From assembly GCA_964035575.1 (NCBI GenBank), contig OZ037908.1, forward strand, positions 496,001-560,000: a DNA stretch of 64,000 bases, written 5' to 3'. Positions 10,147 through 20,038 of this stretch are shown in pieces. The notes under the pieces are model-generated. The model ran no database searches, was not told the origin of the DNA, and saw only the letters and a program-made list of their open reading frames with translations. The position numbers and the translations under genes were made by a program. This stretch comes from Rhynchopus sp. YZ270_cl-10 (Eukaryota > Euglenozoa > Diplonemea > Diplonemida > Diplonemidae). Position 1 is the first letter of the stretch, and each line of letters opens with the position of its first letter.

Positions 10147-11051
10147 GGGCAGTAAAGAAAGCGGGAGTGGGAATTGGGGTGTTTGGATTATTCGGTGGGT
10201 TTGGGCTGGTCGGGGAGTGTATTGTTGAGTGAGCAAGAAGTAGTCCCACTGTACCACTCACCTTCATTGGACACTTCTTTTGGGACATTTTTCCACTAAG
10301 CTCTCACGGCTCTCACTAAGCTATCACAGCCTGTTGCGTGTCTCACGGAGACGATCATAAATGGCCCTATGTATGCATAAACAATAAAAATACTTTCAAA
10401 AGTTGAGGACGATCTGTGTCTATACATATGAAGTCACCGTCACATACAAAGCGACACTTGCACAGGACCTACCTACCCTGGCCCGATGATGGCCGATACA
10501 ACAAAACAATCTCTTTTTACCCTTCACTCTTTTTCTTTGGCGCACCCGAACTTATAGGCTATGACCGTCGCCCAACTTTCACGTACCCGCGCTCATGCTT
10601 GAACACTACATTGTGCTAAAATCACGAACTTCAGCTGGGGCAAAAAAAGGTGACTAAGCATAGAGGCTTAGGGCTTATCTTATAAACTTTTATTTTATTT
10701 TACCCTCCCCCCCTCCACCACACCCTAACAAACCCCATCACCACACCCCATCCCAGGCGAGGGGCTCCCTCCCTACCCTCTCCCCCACACAACACAAACC
10801 ATCCCCACCTTTTTTTTACAATTAATTAACCACCCCCTTCCTTCATCCCCATCCCCTCCCCAAACGTTTTCTTTTTTGCATTCCAACCCCCTTTACTAAG
10901 AACGGGGGTATTTTTCTTTTTTTGGTGTATTGCTTAGCAATACGCTTCTTTTTTTTTCCCTACAGAGACTTAAGTTCATCTCATAAATTCTTTCTCTTTT
11001 TCTCTTCTCTCTCTCTCTCTCTTTCTCCTCTTTCCTCTTCCTTCTGAAGAC
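10147..11051. other. Intergenic with repeats and a long pyrimidine region
   Basis: A repeat at about 10286-10365 (CTCACAGCCTGTTGCGTGTC, then ACGGAGACGATCATAAAT) matches one at 19226-19320. A family A copy lies at about 10649-10695. From 10690 to 11049 the + strand is strongly C/T-rich and leads into the kinase start. Confidence 0.55.
10990..11049 (+). promoter_or_regulatory. Pyrimidine tract and AG: candidate trans-splice acceptor for the kinase gene
   Basis: About 55 bases of almost pure C/T (including a CTCTCT run) end in CTTCTGAAG two bases before ATG 11052. This is the typical shape of a spliced-leader acceptor in Euglenozoa. The role is inferred from context and no transcript was seen. 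Confidence 0.4.
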
Positions 11052-13331
11052 ATGCTCCGATGGGGGGTGAAAGCGGGAAATGATACTAGAGGTTCAGTAC
11101 AACATGAAGAGTGCTGCAGTGTGGTGGAAGAATCGCTTGCAGGGGACATCGTGGAAAGCGAATATGATACCCTAGACGAGGAGATACAAGAGGAGATCCC
11201 GGACGACGCGACCCACCCTGCCTCCTCCATAAGCGGAACGATACCAGCAGCGTCGCAGGTGGTGGTGCAACAGGGTCCTGAAGAGAATCCAGAGGTGTCT
11301 TCTCCGCGAGTGGTGCTGCAAAACGACCTCCCAACCCCACACAACGACAGCGACTTAGACGAGCAAAGGGAAGCCCGGAGAAACACCCTCATCGCGCAGT
11401 GCCAAAAACGGTTCAAATCGTTGCTGTTCACCGGAGTGTTGGGGCAAGGCGCTTATGGCTGTGTGTGCCTTGGGGTGAGTCTCCCTGCCTACCAGAATGC
11501 CTCTGTTTCATCAAAAATTCTGAAAAACCAGCAAATAAGAGAGCCCAGGATGTACGCTGTGAAGCAGATCGTTCTGCCCCCTTCTCATGACAAACAGGCG
11601 TCGATCAATTCTATTTGGAGGGAGGTTGAGATTACCAGGGGGCTACGTCATAAAAACATTGTGGAAGTCCTGGGAGCCTACCGGGACTGCGAGAATGTGA
11701 TGTCCATTGTCATGAAGTTCTACCCTGGCGGCACGCTTGCGCAGCTGGTGGAGAAGATTGGCCGCCTCAACTCCGATGTTGTGAAACACTACACCACAGA
11801 AATCTGCCGTGGAGTGACCTACCTTCACGCACATAGCATTATCCACCGTGATCTAAAGGGGGCGAATATGCTGCTAGACTGCACTGGAGGGCTACGCATC
11901 GGCGACTTCGGGAGCAGTAGAGAGGTCAACCCTGGTAGGGGAGTACGTTTGGATTCCCTCAGGGGGACACCTCATTGGATGGCGCCAGAGGTGATTAAAC
12001 AGACCGGGCATGGAGCGGCGGCAGATGTGTGGTCGATTGGGTGTACTGTGATTGAAATGTTGACCGGAAGACCTCCGTTTTCGGAGTTTAAAGCGCCACA
12101 TGCCACTATGTTTGCTATTGCGAACAGTACCAACCCGCTTCCGCTTCCCGAAGAGGCGACGTTGCTGTGCAAAAAGTTTTTGAAGTCCTGTTTGGATAGG
12201 GACGACACGATGCGGCCAACCTCTGCACAGCTGCTCGAATCGGATTGGGTGGTGTCGACGGACACCTCCCTGCAGATCCACCCGCATGCCAGCCCCGATC
12301 AACAAAACGGGTTTGTCGGAAACAACAATATGACCTCAGTTCAACACTATATACGAAAGCTTTCCCTTTCCTACAAACACATGGCCCATGAAGTATTGGA
12401 ACAAGAAGCGCGCCAGATCACATTATGCAAACGTCTTGACAACGGAGCCAATGGAGCTAACGAATGCAATGCGGATGAAGCCCCGCGTGCAGACCACCCA
12501 AAGACACTGCAGCGACGCTTCCCTGCAGGGAAAAACGTTTCGTACAGCACAGCGTCGTCCATATCGTACTCATCTTCAATAGACAACGATGAGGCTGCGG
12601 TAGCCGAGAGGGTAACAACCACCACCACTACACCAACCACAAAACGGCCAAAAAAGGAAGAAGCAAGCGACAACACAACAAGACAACCAAAGTACCGCTC
12701 TTCAGGCCGCGTCAGTGAACTCTGCTACGCAGCATTAGACGCGGAAATCGCAAACGACCCTTGCGTGTTTCCTCAGGACAGACAAACCAACGCCCCCGCC
12801 ACAGCGCCAGCCTCATCTGCCGCAGTCCCCACATCGCGGGCAGGCCTTCCTACGCACAAAAGAAGAATTCTGCCTGCACCCCTCCGCGACTGCCCTGTCC
12901 ACATCCCCCCTCAATCCCAACGGAGAAAGGGGAACACCCCGCAAAGGGCGAAAACAGGGAACGACTGCAAACAGCAGCAGGGCGTAGCCTTTGACATTCA
13001 CAACAGGCTGAGCCGGTCTGGGAGTGGGCGGAAGGTGGCAGGGGTGGCGGCTGCTGGAGGAGGAGGAGGTGGTGGTGGTGGTGGTGGTAGTGGGGCCACC
13101 TCATGCATCAACAAAGGCAGGCATTCCATCAAAGGGCCCAGCCCAAGGAGGACGAGGGAGAGTGGAGGAAGTGGTGGTGGTGGAGGTGGTGTGGCCGGTG
13201 CTGCTAGTGGGTCGCCGGCAGCGCAGGTCTTCGTAGGGCAGCCAGTAGGCGGTGGTGGTGGGGGATCGCCGCCGTTGGTCCGGGTGTTGAGGGCGCAAGT
13301 GACGAAGCCTACCCTTGCCGTGCTTCATTGA
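11052..13331 (+). CDS. STE11/MAPKKK-like serine/threonine protein kinase
   Basis: The protein has 759 residues. The kinase domain spans roughly residues 123-395: glycine loop GQGAYGCV near 129, AVK lysine near 168, HRDLKGAN near 263, DFG near 283, and activation segment GTPHWMAPEV near 306-315, followed by ADVWSIGCTVIEMLTGRPPF. HRDLKGAN and GTPHWMAPEV are characteristic of STE-group MAPKKKs. All catalytic residues are present, so it should be active. The N-terminal 120 residues are acidic and low complexity. The C-terminal 360 residues are disordered, with Thr runs, basic patches and several poly-Gly stretches encoded by GGT repeats. No membrane segment or docking domain is seen. It is a single exon on the gene strand. 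The group assignment is good; the upstream signal and substrate are unknown. Confidence 0.9.
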   Translation: MLRWGVKAGNDTRGSVQHEECCSVVEESLAGDIVESEYDTLDEEIQEEIPDDATHPASSISGTIPAASQVVVQQGPEENPEVSSPRVVLQNDLPTPHNDSDLDEQREARRNTLIAQCQKRFKSLLFTGVLGQGAYGCVCLGVSLPAYQNASVSSKILKNQQIREPRMYAVKQIVLPPSHDKQASINSIWREVEITRGLRHKNIVEVLGAYRDCENVMSIVMKFYPGGTLAQLVEKIGRLNSDVVKHYTTEICRGVTYLHAHSIIHRDLKGANMLLDCTGGLRIGDFGSSREVNPGRGVRLDSLRGTPHWMAPEVIKQTGHGAAADVWSIGCTVIEMLTGRPPFSEFKAPHATMFAIANSTNPLPLPEEATLLCKKFLKSCLDRDDTMRPTSAQLLESDWVVSTDTSLQIHPHASPDQQNGFVGNNNMTSVQHYIRKLSLSYKHMAHEVLEQEARQITLCKRLDNGANGANECNADEAPRADHPKTLQRRFPAGKNVSYSTASSISYSSSIDNDEAAVAERVTTTTTTPTTKRPKKEEASDNTTRQPKYRSSGRVSELCYAALDAEIANDPCVFPQDRQTNAPATAPASSAAVPTSRAGLPTHKRRILPAPLRDCPVHIPPQSQRRKGNTPQRAKTGNDCKQQQGVAFDIHNRLSRSGSGRKVAGVAAAGGGGGGGGGGGSGATSCINKGRHSIKGPSPRRTRESGGSGGGGGGVAGAASGSPAAQVFVGQPVGGGGGGSPPLVRVLRAQVTKPTLAVLH

Positions 13332-14846
13332 GAATGAAAAAAAAATTAAAAAAGAAGAAAAAAGAAAAAAAAAAATGCTATATTCGCCTGATTCCTGTTG
13401 CTGCAAATATATAAAAAAATGGAGAAAAAGAGAGAAAAAAAAATGTGTTTGAATTTGCCTTTGCTGTTATTTTGAAATTTTGATGTTGATTCAACAAAAT
13501 GAAAGAAAAAGGGGGGGAGGAGAAGTGTACAGGGCGGACTAAGTCAGGGGGACTACTAGTTCAAATGATGTAGTGTTTCACGCCTAGTGTTACACCCAGT
13601 AGCTAATAGTCGTTACGACTAGTAGTTCCATTAGTCCCCCTGACCAGTCCGTCGTGCAGGAGAGCTAAGGTTTTTGATGGCGATTTTTTTGTCGATACAA
13701 AAAAAAAAAAAAAAAGAGAACATTCACTTTTTTAAAGACGACGCCACTGACGTGGGTGTTCGTTTAATTCCCTTTCCCCCCCATTTGTTCAAAAGCAAAA
13801 GAAAAAGAAAATGTTATTGATACGAAAGTAATAAGAGTGTAGTAAATCCTTGGGTGGCTGCACTAATACAAATTTTTTGAAAACGAAAAAAAATAAAAAA
13901 AATAAAACGAAAAAAGAAAAAGAAGAAAACGAAAAACAAAAAGGTCTTGTGTTTTAAAGTTAGGATTGAGTGTGAAAACTTCTTCCAAAAAAAAAAAATC
14001 ATTTTTTTAAACAGTTTGTATGTGCGTCATGGCTTTATTTTAGATGTGTGATGCACATTTACCAAGTTTTTTTTTTTTTTTTTTGGTGCCTGCGTCCGCC
14101 GATGAACGGTGAGGCGTTTGCACTTGCAACTTCTCTCTCTTTTTTATTTTTTTTTATTTTTTGAAGATTTTCAAAAAAGTCTTTCTTTCGAAAGGCTGAC
14201 ATGTAAAAAGTTTTCCCCACAAGAAATTTCCAAAGAATTGTTTTTTAACGAATACCCTTTTAGAAAGAAGAACAGAACCTCAGTGAATCCCGTCTATGCG
14301 GCCAAACTACCCAAACATTTTTTGTTTTTGTTTTTTTAAACAAGAGAAAATATACATCAACAGTCCAGTACTCCAAATATGTCTGGCGTCCAATAAAAAG
14401 TTGCCAAATTGCCCCCCCAAAAAAAATCCCTAAATTCGCACTTATTGACGCCAATTTATTTGGAGTATTGCAACCATACAACTGGCACAGCACGGTACAC
14501 AGTGTCAGACCAGAATGGGAACCCTTTTACAAGGCCCAAACACCTCCCCACCAAAGTCACCAAAGACAAATCCCCCCTTTTCCCCCTTTATTCGCCCCAT
14601 CAAAGAAGCTTTATGTACATCCCCCCTTCCCCCACGTTTGGGAAAAAAAAAACACGGTGACTGTGTACCCCCCCCCGACCATGCTACGTGACATTATTCT
14701 TTTTACTTTGAAAATACATGTTGGTGTGATTCAGGGGGTACGGACAACCCACGGGGGAACCACGGAGAACTGTTTCGGGCTATATTAAGATTTGCGGAGC
14801 ACCTTCGGGGGGAACCACGGAGAATCCGTTTGGGTGATCACACCAC
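13332..14846. other. Intergenic with a foldback element and SINE-like copies
   Basis: It holds A-rich low complexity, the foldback element at 13530-13657, a family D-like copy at about 13835-13875 and a family B 5' end at about 14088-14140 (GTGCCTGCGTCCGCCGATGA). From 14690 the flank of the next hAT element begins. A short duplicated GGGGGAACCACGGAGAA word lies near 14752 and 14808. No gene. Confidence 0.5.
13530..13657. mobile_element. Foldback MITE of about 128 bp
   Basis: The left arm GCGGACTAAGTCAGGGGGAC and right arm (GTCCCCCTGACCAGTCCGTC on the + strand) are near-perfect inverted copies. A shorter ACTAGT-centred inner pairing is also present. No target duplication was found. Confidence 0.55.
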
Positions 14847-17800
14847 CAGGGGTCGCGCTAATTTTGGGGAAAACCGGCGAAAAAATGGAAAAACGGTACC
14901 AAAAAACGTACCTGAAACAGCTGTGCACCAGGGGGTGAAAAAACAGTGTTTTGTGGCATTTCCGAGCCAATCCCGTTCTGTGGTGGGGTATATACGGAAA
15001 AATGGACAAAAATTTTGTGACTTAAATTTTCACAAAATATGAACCCATACTCTTAAACAAGGGTCATTTTCAGGTCTGAAAACCCAGCTTCATATGAAAA
15101 TTGTGGCGTTTTTTGACATCACTGAGAACAGTAGGTAGCGCCGCAGGCGCACGGTACCCAACTTTTGTCTTTTTCTTTTTCCCGTTTCTCTGCGTTCTTT
15201 TGATTGTACGAGCCGATTGCTCTCCACGGTGGGGTCACATGTGTGTACAAAAACACTCTAAAGTACCCTTACTATGAAATGTGAGATTCGCTGGTTTTAG
15301 TAAGGAAACCCCTGCAAGCATGTTCCCAGATCACGAAAAAGGGGTAGGCGTTTTTGTTGATCGCATCGTGCAATTGCAGAAAGTGATGGGGTCATTTTGG
15401 AAAAATGGACGAGTTTTCAGTATTTAAGTTCTCACCATTTTTTATTCCTGCGCATTTTTCGAGACTGCTGATTCTCGTAAAGAAGGGTCATTTTGAAGTC
15501 TGAAAACACAGCTTCAGATGAAATTGTGGTGTTCTTGACTGAGAATAGTACGTAGCGCCGCAGGCGCACGGTACCCAACTTTTGTCTTTTGTCTTTTCCC
15601 TTTTCCCTGCTTTCTTTTGATTGCGCGAGCTGATTGCTCTCCACGGTGGGGTCACATGTGTGTGCAAAAACGCGCTATGGTACCCTTACAATGAAATATG
15701 AGTTTCTCTGATTTTCTTACTGGGGGGGGGCGAATAAGAGATGTGGCATCTCTTATTAGGCGAACGGACGAGCCAGAAATAAAAAAAATTTTTTGGGGGA
15801 AAAAAAGCAAAAAGACATTTTCGCCGGAGGCAAAAAAAATATTTTGACCACTTTTTTGCCAGACCGGGTAGACAGGGTAAAATTTCAAAAAAAAAAATTC
15901 ACGATAAAACCCTGGCGCATGCAAAAAAAAAAAAAAATACCCCCAAACAGGCTTTGCGCTAACTTCTGTCCTTTGTCCCGGGATTTTTGGATATTTTTGT
16001 GGTGCGTTTTTTTTTTGCAAACCGGGGTTTCCTTAAGAAAACCAGAGAATCTCATATTTCATAGTAAGGGTACTTTAGAGTGTTTTCACACACACATGTG
16101 ACCCCACCGTGGAGAGCAATCGGCTCGCGCGATCAAAAGAAAGCAGAGAAGAGGGAAAAGAAAAAAAGAAAAAAGTTGGGTACCGTGCGCCTGCGGCGCT
16201 ACCTGTTCCTACCCTCCTTTATGTTTAAACACGATGTACTTATGTACAGTTCATTTTATTTTGAGTACGGCACCACATCCCCCCTGAGGATGATCCCCCC
16301 TCCCTCACGGATAAAGATTGATTAGGACGCCATGGGGCACACCCCCTCCGAGGCCATAACCGTCCTAGGTTTTCTCACTCTTCTCTGTGGTCACTGAAAC
16401 CCCACCGCCATCACTACGTTACCGATAGCTTCTTCAGTACGTTGGGTTTTCAGACCTGAAAATAACCCTTGTTTACGAGTATGGGCTCATGTTTTGTCAA
16501 ATTTTAAGTCGCTGCATTTTTGTCCATTTTTCCGTACATCCCCCACCACAATCCGGGATTGGTTCGGAAATGCAACAAAACGACCTCTTGGCGGGAAAAA
16601 GCCACAGGAAATTTACGCACTTTTTGCAAACAGGGGGTTCCTTACTAAAACCAGAGGAATCTCATCGTTCAGAGTAAGAGTACTTTAGAGTGTTTTTGCG
16701 CACACATGTGACCCCACCGTGGAGAGCAATCGGCTCGTGCAATCAAAAGAAAGCAGAAAAAAGGGGAAAATAAAACGAAAAAAGTTGGGTACCGTGCGCC
16801 TGCGGCACTACCTGTTCCCAGTCAAAACACCACAATTTCATCTGAATTTGGGTTTTCAGACCTGAAAATGCCCCTTGTTTAAGAGTATGGGTTCATATTT
16901 TGTCCATTTTCCCGAATATGCCCCACCACAACGCGGGATTGGCTCGGAAATGCCACAAAACACTGTTTTTTCACCCCCTGACGCACAACTATTTGAGGTG
17001 CGTTTTTTTGGTCCCGAAACACGATTTTTCAGATTTTTTTCCAAAAGTTAGCGCGAAGCCTGCCCCCAAAATCTCAACCCAGAGCTCGCGCTAAAGTCCA
17101 TCCCTCATCCCGGGATTTTTGGGGGTTTTGGTAGGAACGTTTTTTTTTTGCAGTACGGGGATTTCATTAAGAAACCAGAAGTTCTAATATTGTTGAGTAA
17201 GACCACCACATAGTGGACTTGCATATACATGTGACCCCGCCGTGGAACGCAATTGGCTCGGAAAGTCAAAAGAAAGAGGAGAAAAAAGAAAAGGAAAAAA
17301 AAAAAAAAAGTTGGTTACCGTGCGCCTGCGGCGCTGCCTGTTCCCTTCCAGTTTCTACAGGCAAACACTTGCCCCCTTTACCTTACACTGACGGGTTTTG
17401 ACCAAAACCAAGAACTTGTCCATTTCGGCAAATTGACCCCACCACAGAACGGACGAATTCCGGAAATGCAAATGCCGGTGTTTTCGCGCATTTTCATGTT
17501 GCAAGACGTCAGGATCAGGGAGAGAAAATCTGGTTGTGGGATTTACATTGGCCCTCTTTACCCACATGGATTTTGACCAAAACCAAAAAATTGGCCATTT
17601 CGGCAAAGTGACCCCACCACAGCGCGGACGGATTCCGGAAATTCCAATCGCGGTATGTTTTGGGGCTGAAAACCCACTGATTTTCAGGAGAAAAATTGCT
17701 TCCAAATCTCGGAATTTTCCGAATTTTCCTGAAAATGACCCTTGTTTACGAGTATGGGTTCATATTTTGCGAAAATTTAAGTCACTAAAATTTTGTCCAT

Positions 17801-18099
17801 TTTTCCGTATATACCCCACCACAAGCCGGGATTGGCCCGGAAATGCCACAAAAAGGGGTTTCCGGGCCTCCCCAGCTAACCTTTTCAAGGAACGTTTTTC
17901 CGTACCCGAAATCCATTTTTTCCCCATTTTTTCCCATAATTAGCGCGACCACTGATTCGGCCCTGATCTCTTATTCACCCCTGATCTCTTATTCGCCCCC
18001 CCCCAGTAAGGAAACCCCGGTTTGCAAAAAAAAAAAAAACGTACCGAGCAAAATCGCCAAAAATCTACGGTAGTCGGTAGCAAGTTAGCGCGACCCCTG
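14847..18099. mobile_element. Non-autonomous hAT transposon with exact 8-bp target duplication
   Basis: The ends are CAGGGGTCGCGCTAA on the left and its inverse on the right (TTAGCGCGACCCCTG). The flanks are perfect direct 8-bp copies, CACACCAC at 14839-14846 and 18100-18107. CAGGG ends with an 8-bp duplication are diagnostic of the hAT superfamily. The 3.25-kb interior has no transposase ORF. It is a patchwork of repeated subterminal segments in both orientations. The GTACCGTGCGCCTGCGGCGC block or its inverse occurs near 15140, 15560, 16190, 16790 and 17320, and a CCCCACCACA...GGAAATGC block occurs near 16545, 16920, 17430, 17620 and 17815. Confidence 0.8.
15716..18015. repeat. Internal inverted repeats within the hAT element
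   Basis: CTTACTGGGGGGGGGCGAAT at about 15717-15736 is the inverse of a sequence at about 17990-18012, both next to the word AAGAGAT/ATCTCTT. This may mark a second element nested inside the first or an older rearranged end. Confidence 0.5.
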
Positions 18100-18811
18100 C
18101 ACACCACATGTACTTTTTTTTTTTTTTTTTTGTAAGGAAAACTCCATCTTTCGATTGAAAAGAACATCTTAATCATTTTGTAAGCTCCTATGCTATCTAT
18201 TTATTGGTTGCTGGCAGTATTATGATGAAAATACTTTTGTAAAGGAATCAGTGCCTGCGTCCGATGAACGGCAATGCGTATGGCACTTTTTCAACTTCTC
18301 TTTGCTTTTTAAAAATGCATTTTTAAGTACAAGAATTTGATCCTTGAGTATACTAGCATTAGAGCAATATTATAAGGATGTGCACCAAGGAACATAGCAT
18401 GTCATGGTGGGTCACATGGTCACCGTGAAAAAAAGAGCCCACATCCCCCTCTTCCACCCGCCCCTCTGCCTTTCCCTTCTTGGATGTGGTGTGCACGAGA
18501 GGTACATTCATCTTACAAGCTTTTTCTCTATTATACCTTCTATTCAGCAGAATAGTTAGTTATATGAAACAAATTTCTCTTCTCTTTCTCGACTAGATGT
18601 GTATGCACATGAGGCATGTTCATTTCTTTCCACCTTACTTTGCTTTGTCCTCTTCTTTTTCAGCGTGCACTTTGATACATAAAAAAGTGCAATAAACCCA
18701 TACAGCGTAGTCCGCCGGGAGTCCACCCTGAGTTGAGACGGACTATGGCGGACTTTGTAGTCCAAGTCCATCTCAAAGCCGCCACAAAAATTGTGGTTGC
18801 TATCTTGTAAT

Positions 18812-18872
18812 GTTATTACCTGATTTTTACCCCGCGTCTCGGTGTACGCAGGGTAAAAAATCAGGTGGTAAT
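18812..18872. mobile_element. Tiny foldback element, arms CCTGATTTTTACCCCGCG
   Basis: The inverted arms CCTGATTTTTACCCCGCG and GCAGGGTAAAAAATCAGG surround about 15 bp. A relative with the same arms lies inside an intron at 54282-54353. Both could form a near-complete hairpin in RNA or DNA. Confidence 0.55.
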
Positions 18873-18980
18873 ATTCTAATCTCAAACAAAAAGTATCAAA
18901 GAGGGTGATCTGTAGTTTTAGTGGTCCAAAAAGAAAAAAAAAACCCTTCTCTCAAATTTTTCCCCTACTTCTTTTTAATA

Positions 18981-19024
18981 AGGTGACTAAGCATGAGAGG
19001 CTTAGGGTCATCTTATAAACTTTT
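18981..19024 (+). repeat. Dispersed repeat family A (type copy)
   Basis: The consensus is GGTGACTAAGCACGAGAGGC then TTAGGTTCATCTTATAAACT, usually followed by a T/C-rich stretch. Other + strand copies start near 4671, 7637, 10649, 25287, 28995, 29323, 36943, 43302, 43411, 44834, 48028, 51722, 53527, 55735, 55990 and 63705. Several lie inside introns. I found none on the minus strand. The size and scatter suggest a SINE-like retroposon tail or a conserved RNA-processing signal. Confidence 0.75.
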
Positions 19025-19627
19025 CTTTTTTTTTCTTCTTCTTCCGATCTCTGCCTTCTTCCCCCAACCAAAATTAGACCCCCTTCCTTTTTTATTTTTG
19101 TGCATTTTTTCAACTTGAAGTTCCCTTTTTTTTTTATTGGAAAATGTCTTTCTCAAGAAAGGCAATGAAATACATTTCATTCAAGATTCATTAAAATAAA
19201 CATTTTTGGGTGATCTATGAACGGGAGACATTTTTTCACTAGCTCTCAGTAAGCTCTCAGAGACTCTCACAAGCTCTCACAGCCTGTTACGTGTCTCACG
19301 GAGACGATCATAAATCACCCAAATTTTGCGACACAAAGAAAAAACAATTAGCACCTTCCGCTCAAAAAAATTCTTCTTTTTCTCCCCCCCCTATCATGTC
19401 CCCAAGGGGAAATGGCTGTGTGGGTGTTGGGTTGTTGCAATGTTGTAGACTGTGGACTTCTCTTTTCTATTCACCCTTCCCCCATTTTTCTGATACAACA
19501 ACTTGTCGTCAATTCTAAAAAGATCGGAGGCAGCGCTGCCGGCAAACAAAACGGATTGAAAAAGACAGAAGCTTTTGCTTGTTTCTTTGAGTTCTCAATT
19601 AACCGCAACAACCATACTTCAGTTTAA

Positions 19628-20038
19628 CCTATTAGCCACCAAGGGGGGTGGGGGTTTTTTTCCCGTTTTTTGTTTTGGAATCATCTGAGTGTTTCTGGGT
19701 CAAAACTGGGGCGATGGTGCATTTTTTGGGTCCTCTAGGTGGTTTGGTATGGTCTTCGGGGACTTCTGCGGTTCTGAGAATCAAAATTGAAAAAATCGCA
19801 TTTGTTAGGCTGTGACCGTCCTCCCCTGTTTCACGCATTTTCCTTGATGTGCGTGTTGTGGGCGGCGGAAAAAATCAAAAACAAAATTCTAAAACGTCCA
19901 AAAAAAATAGGGGAATCACACATTTCTACCTCCCGGAATCCATTGCAGAAATTTTTTTCCACTTTTGACAAAATTTTATTGTCTCGGAGGCTGGTGCTGA
20001 TTTAAATGCGCATATATGCGCACTTGGTGGCTAATAGG
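19628..20038. mobile_element. 411-bp MITE in a TTAA target duplication (piggyBac-like ends)
   Basis: The inverted ends CCTATTAGCCACCAAG sit exactly between TTAA at 19624-19627 and TTAA at 20039-20042, as in piggyBac-type insertions. The left half of the interior (about 19676-19830) matches the right arm of the TAGGGG element at 23114-24312, including TTCTGCGGTTCTGAG and the GTGACCGTCCTCCCCTG end. It therefore appears to have captured part of another transposon. No ORF. Confidence 0.75.

Larger units (their letters stand above)
18100..19627. other. Intergenic with SINE-like copies and foldbacks
   Basis: Contents on the + strand: a repeat shared with the 43605 region (CTCCATCTTTCGATTGAAAA) at about 18143, a family B 5' end at about 18250-18300, family G at about 18530-18570, a 60-bp foldback at 18812-18872, family A at 18981-19024, and a GGGTGAT-ended repeat at 19226-19320. 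No gene. Confidence 0.55.

Noticed and set aside
18700-18770. Inverted TAGTCCGCC/GGCGGACT words as a transposon
   Set aside because: Arms too short and irregular, no target duplication found.
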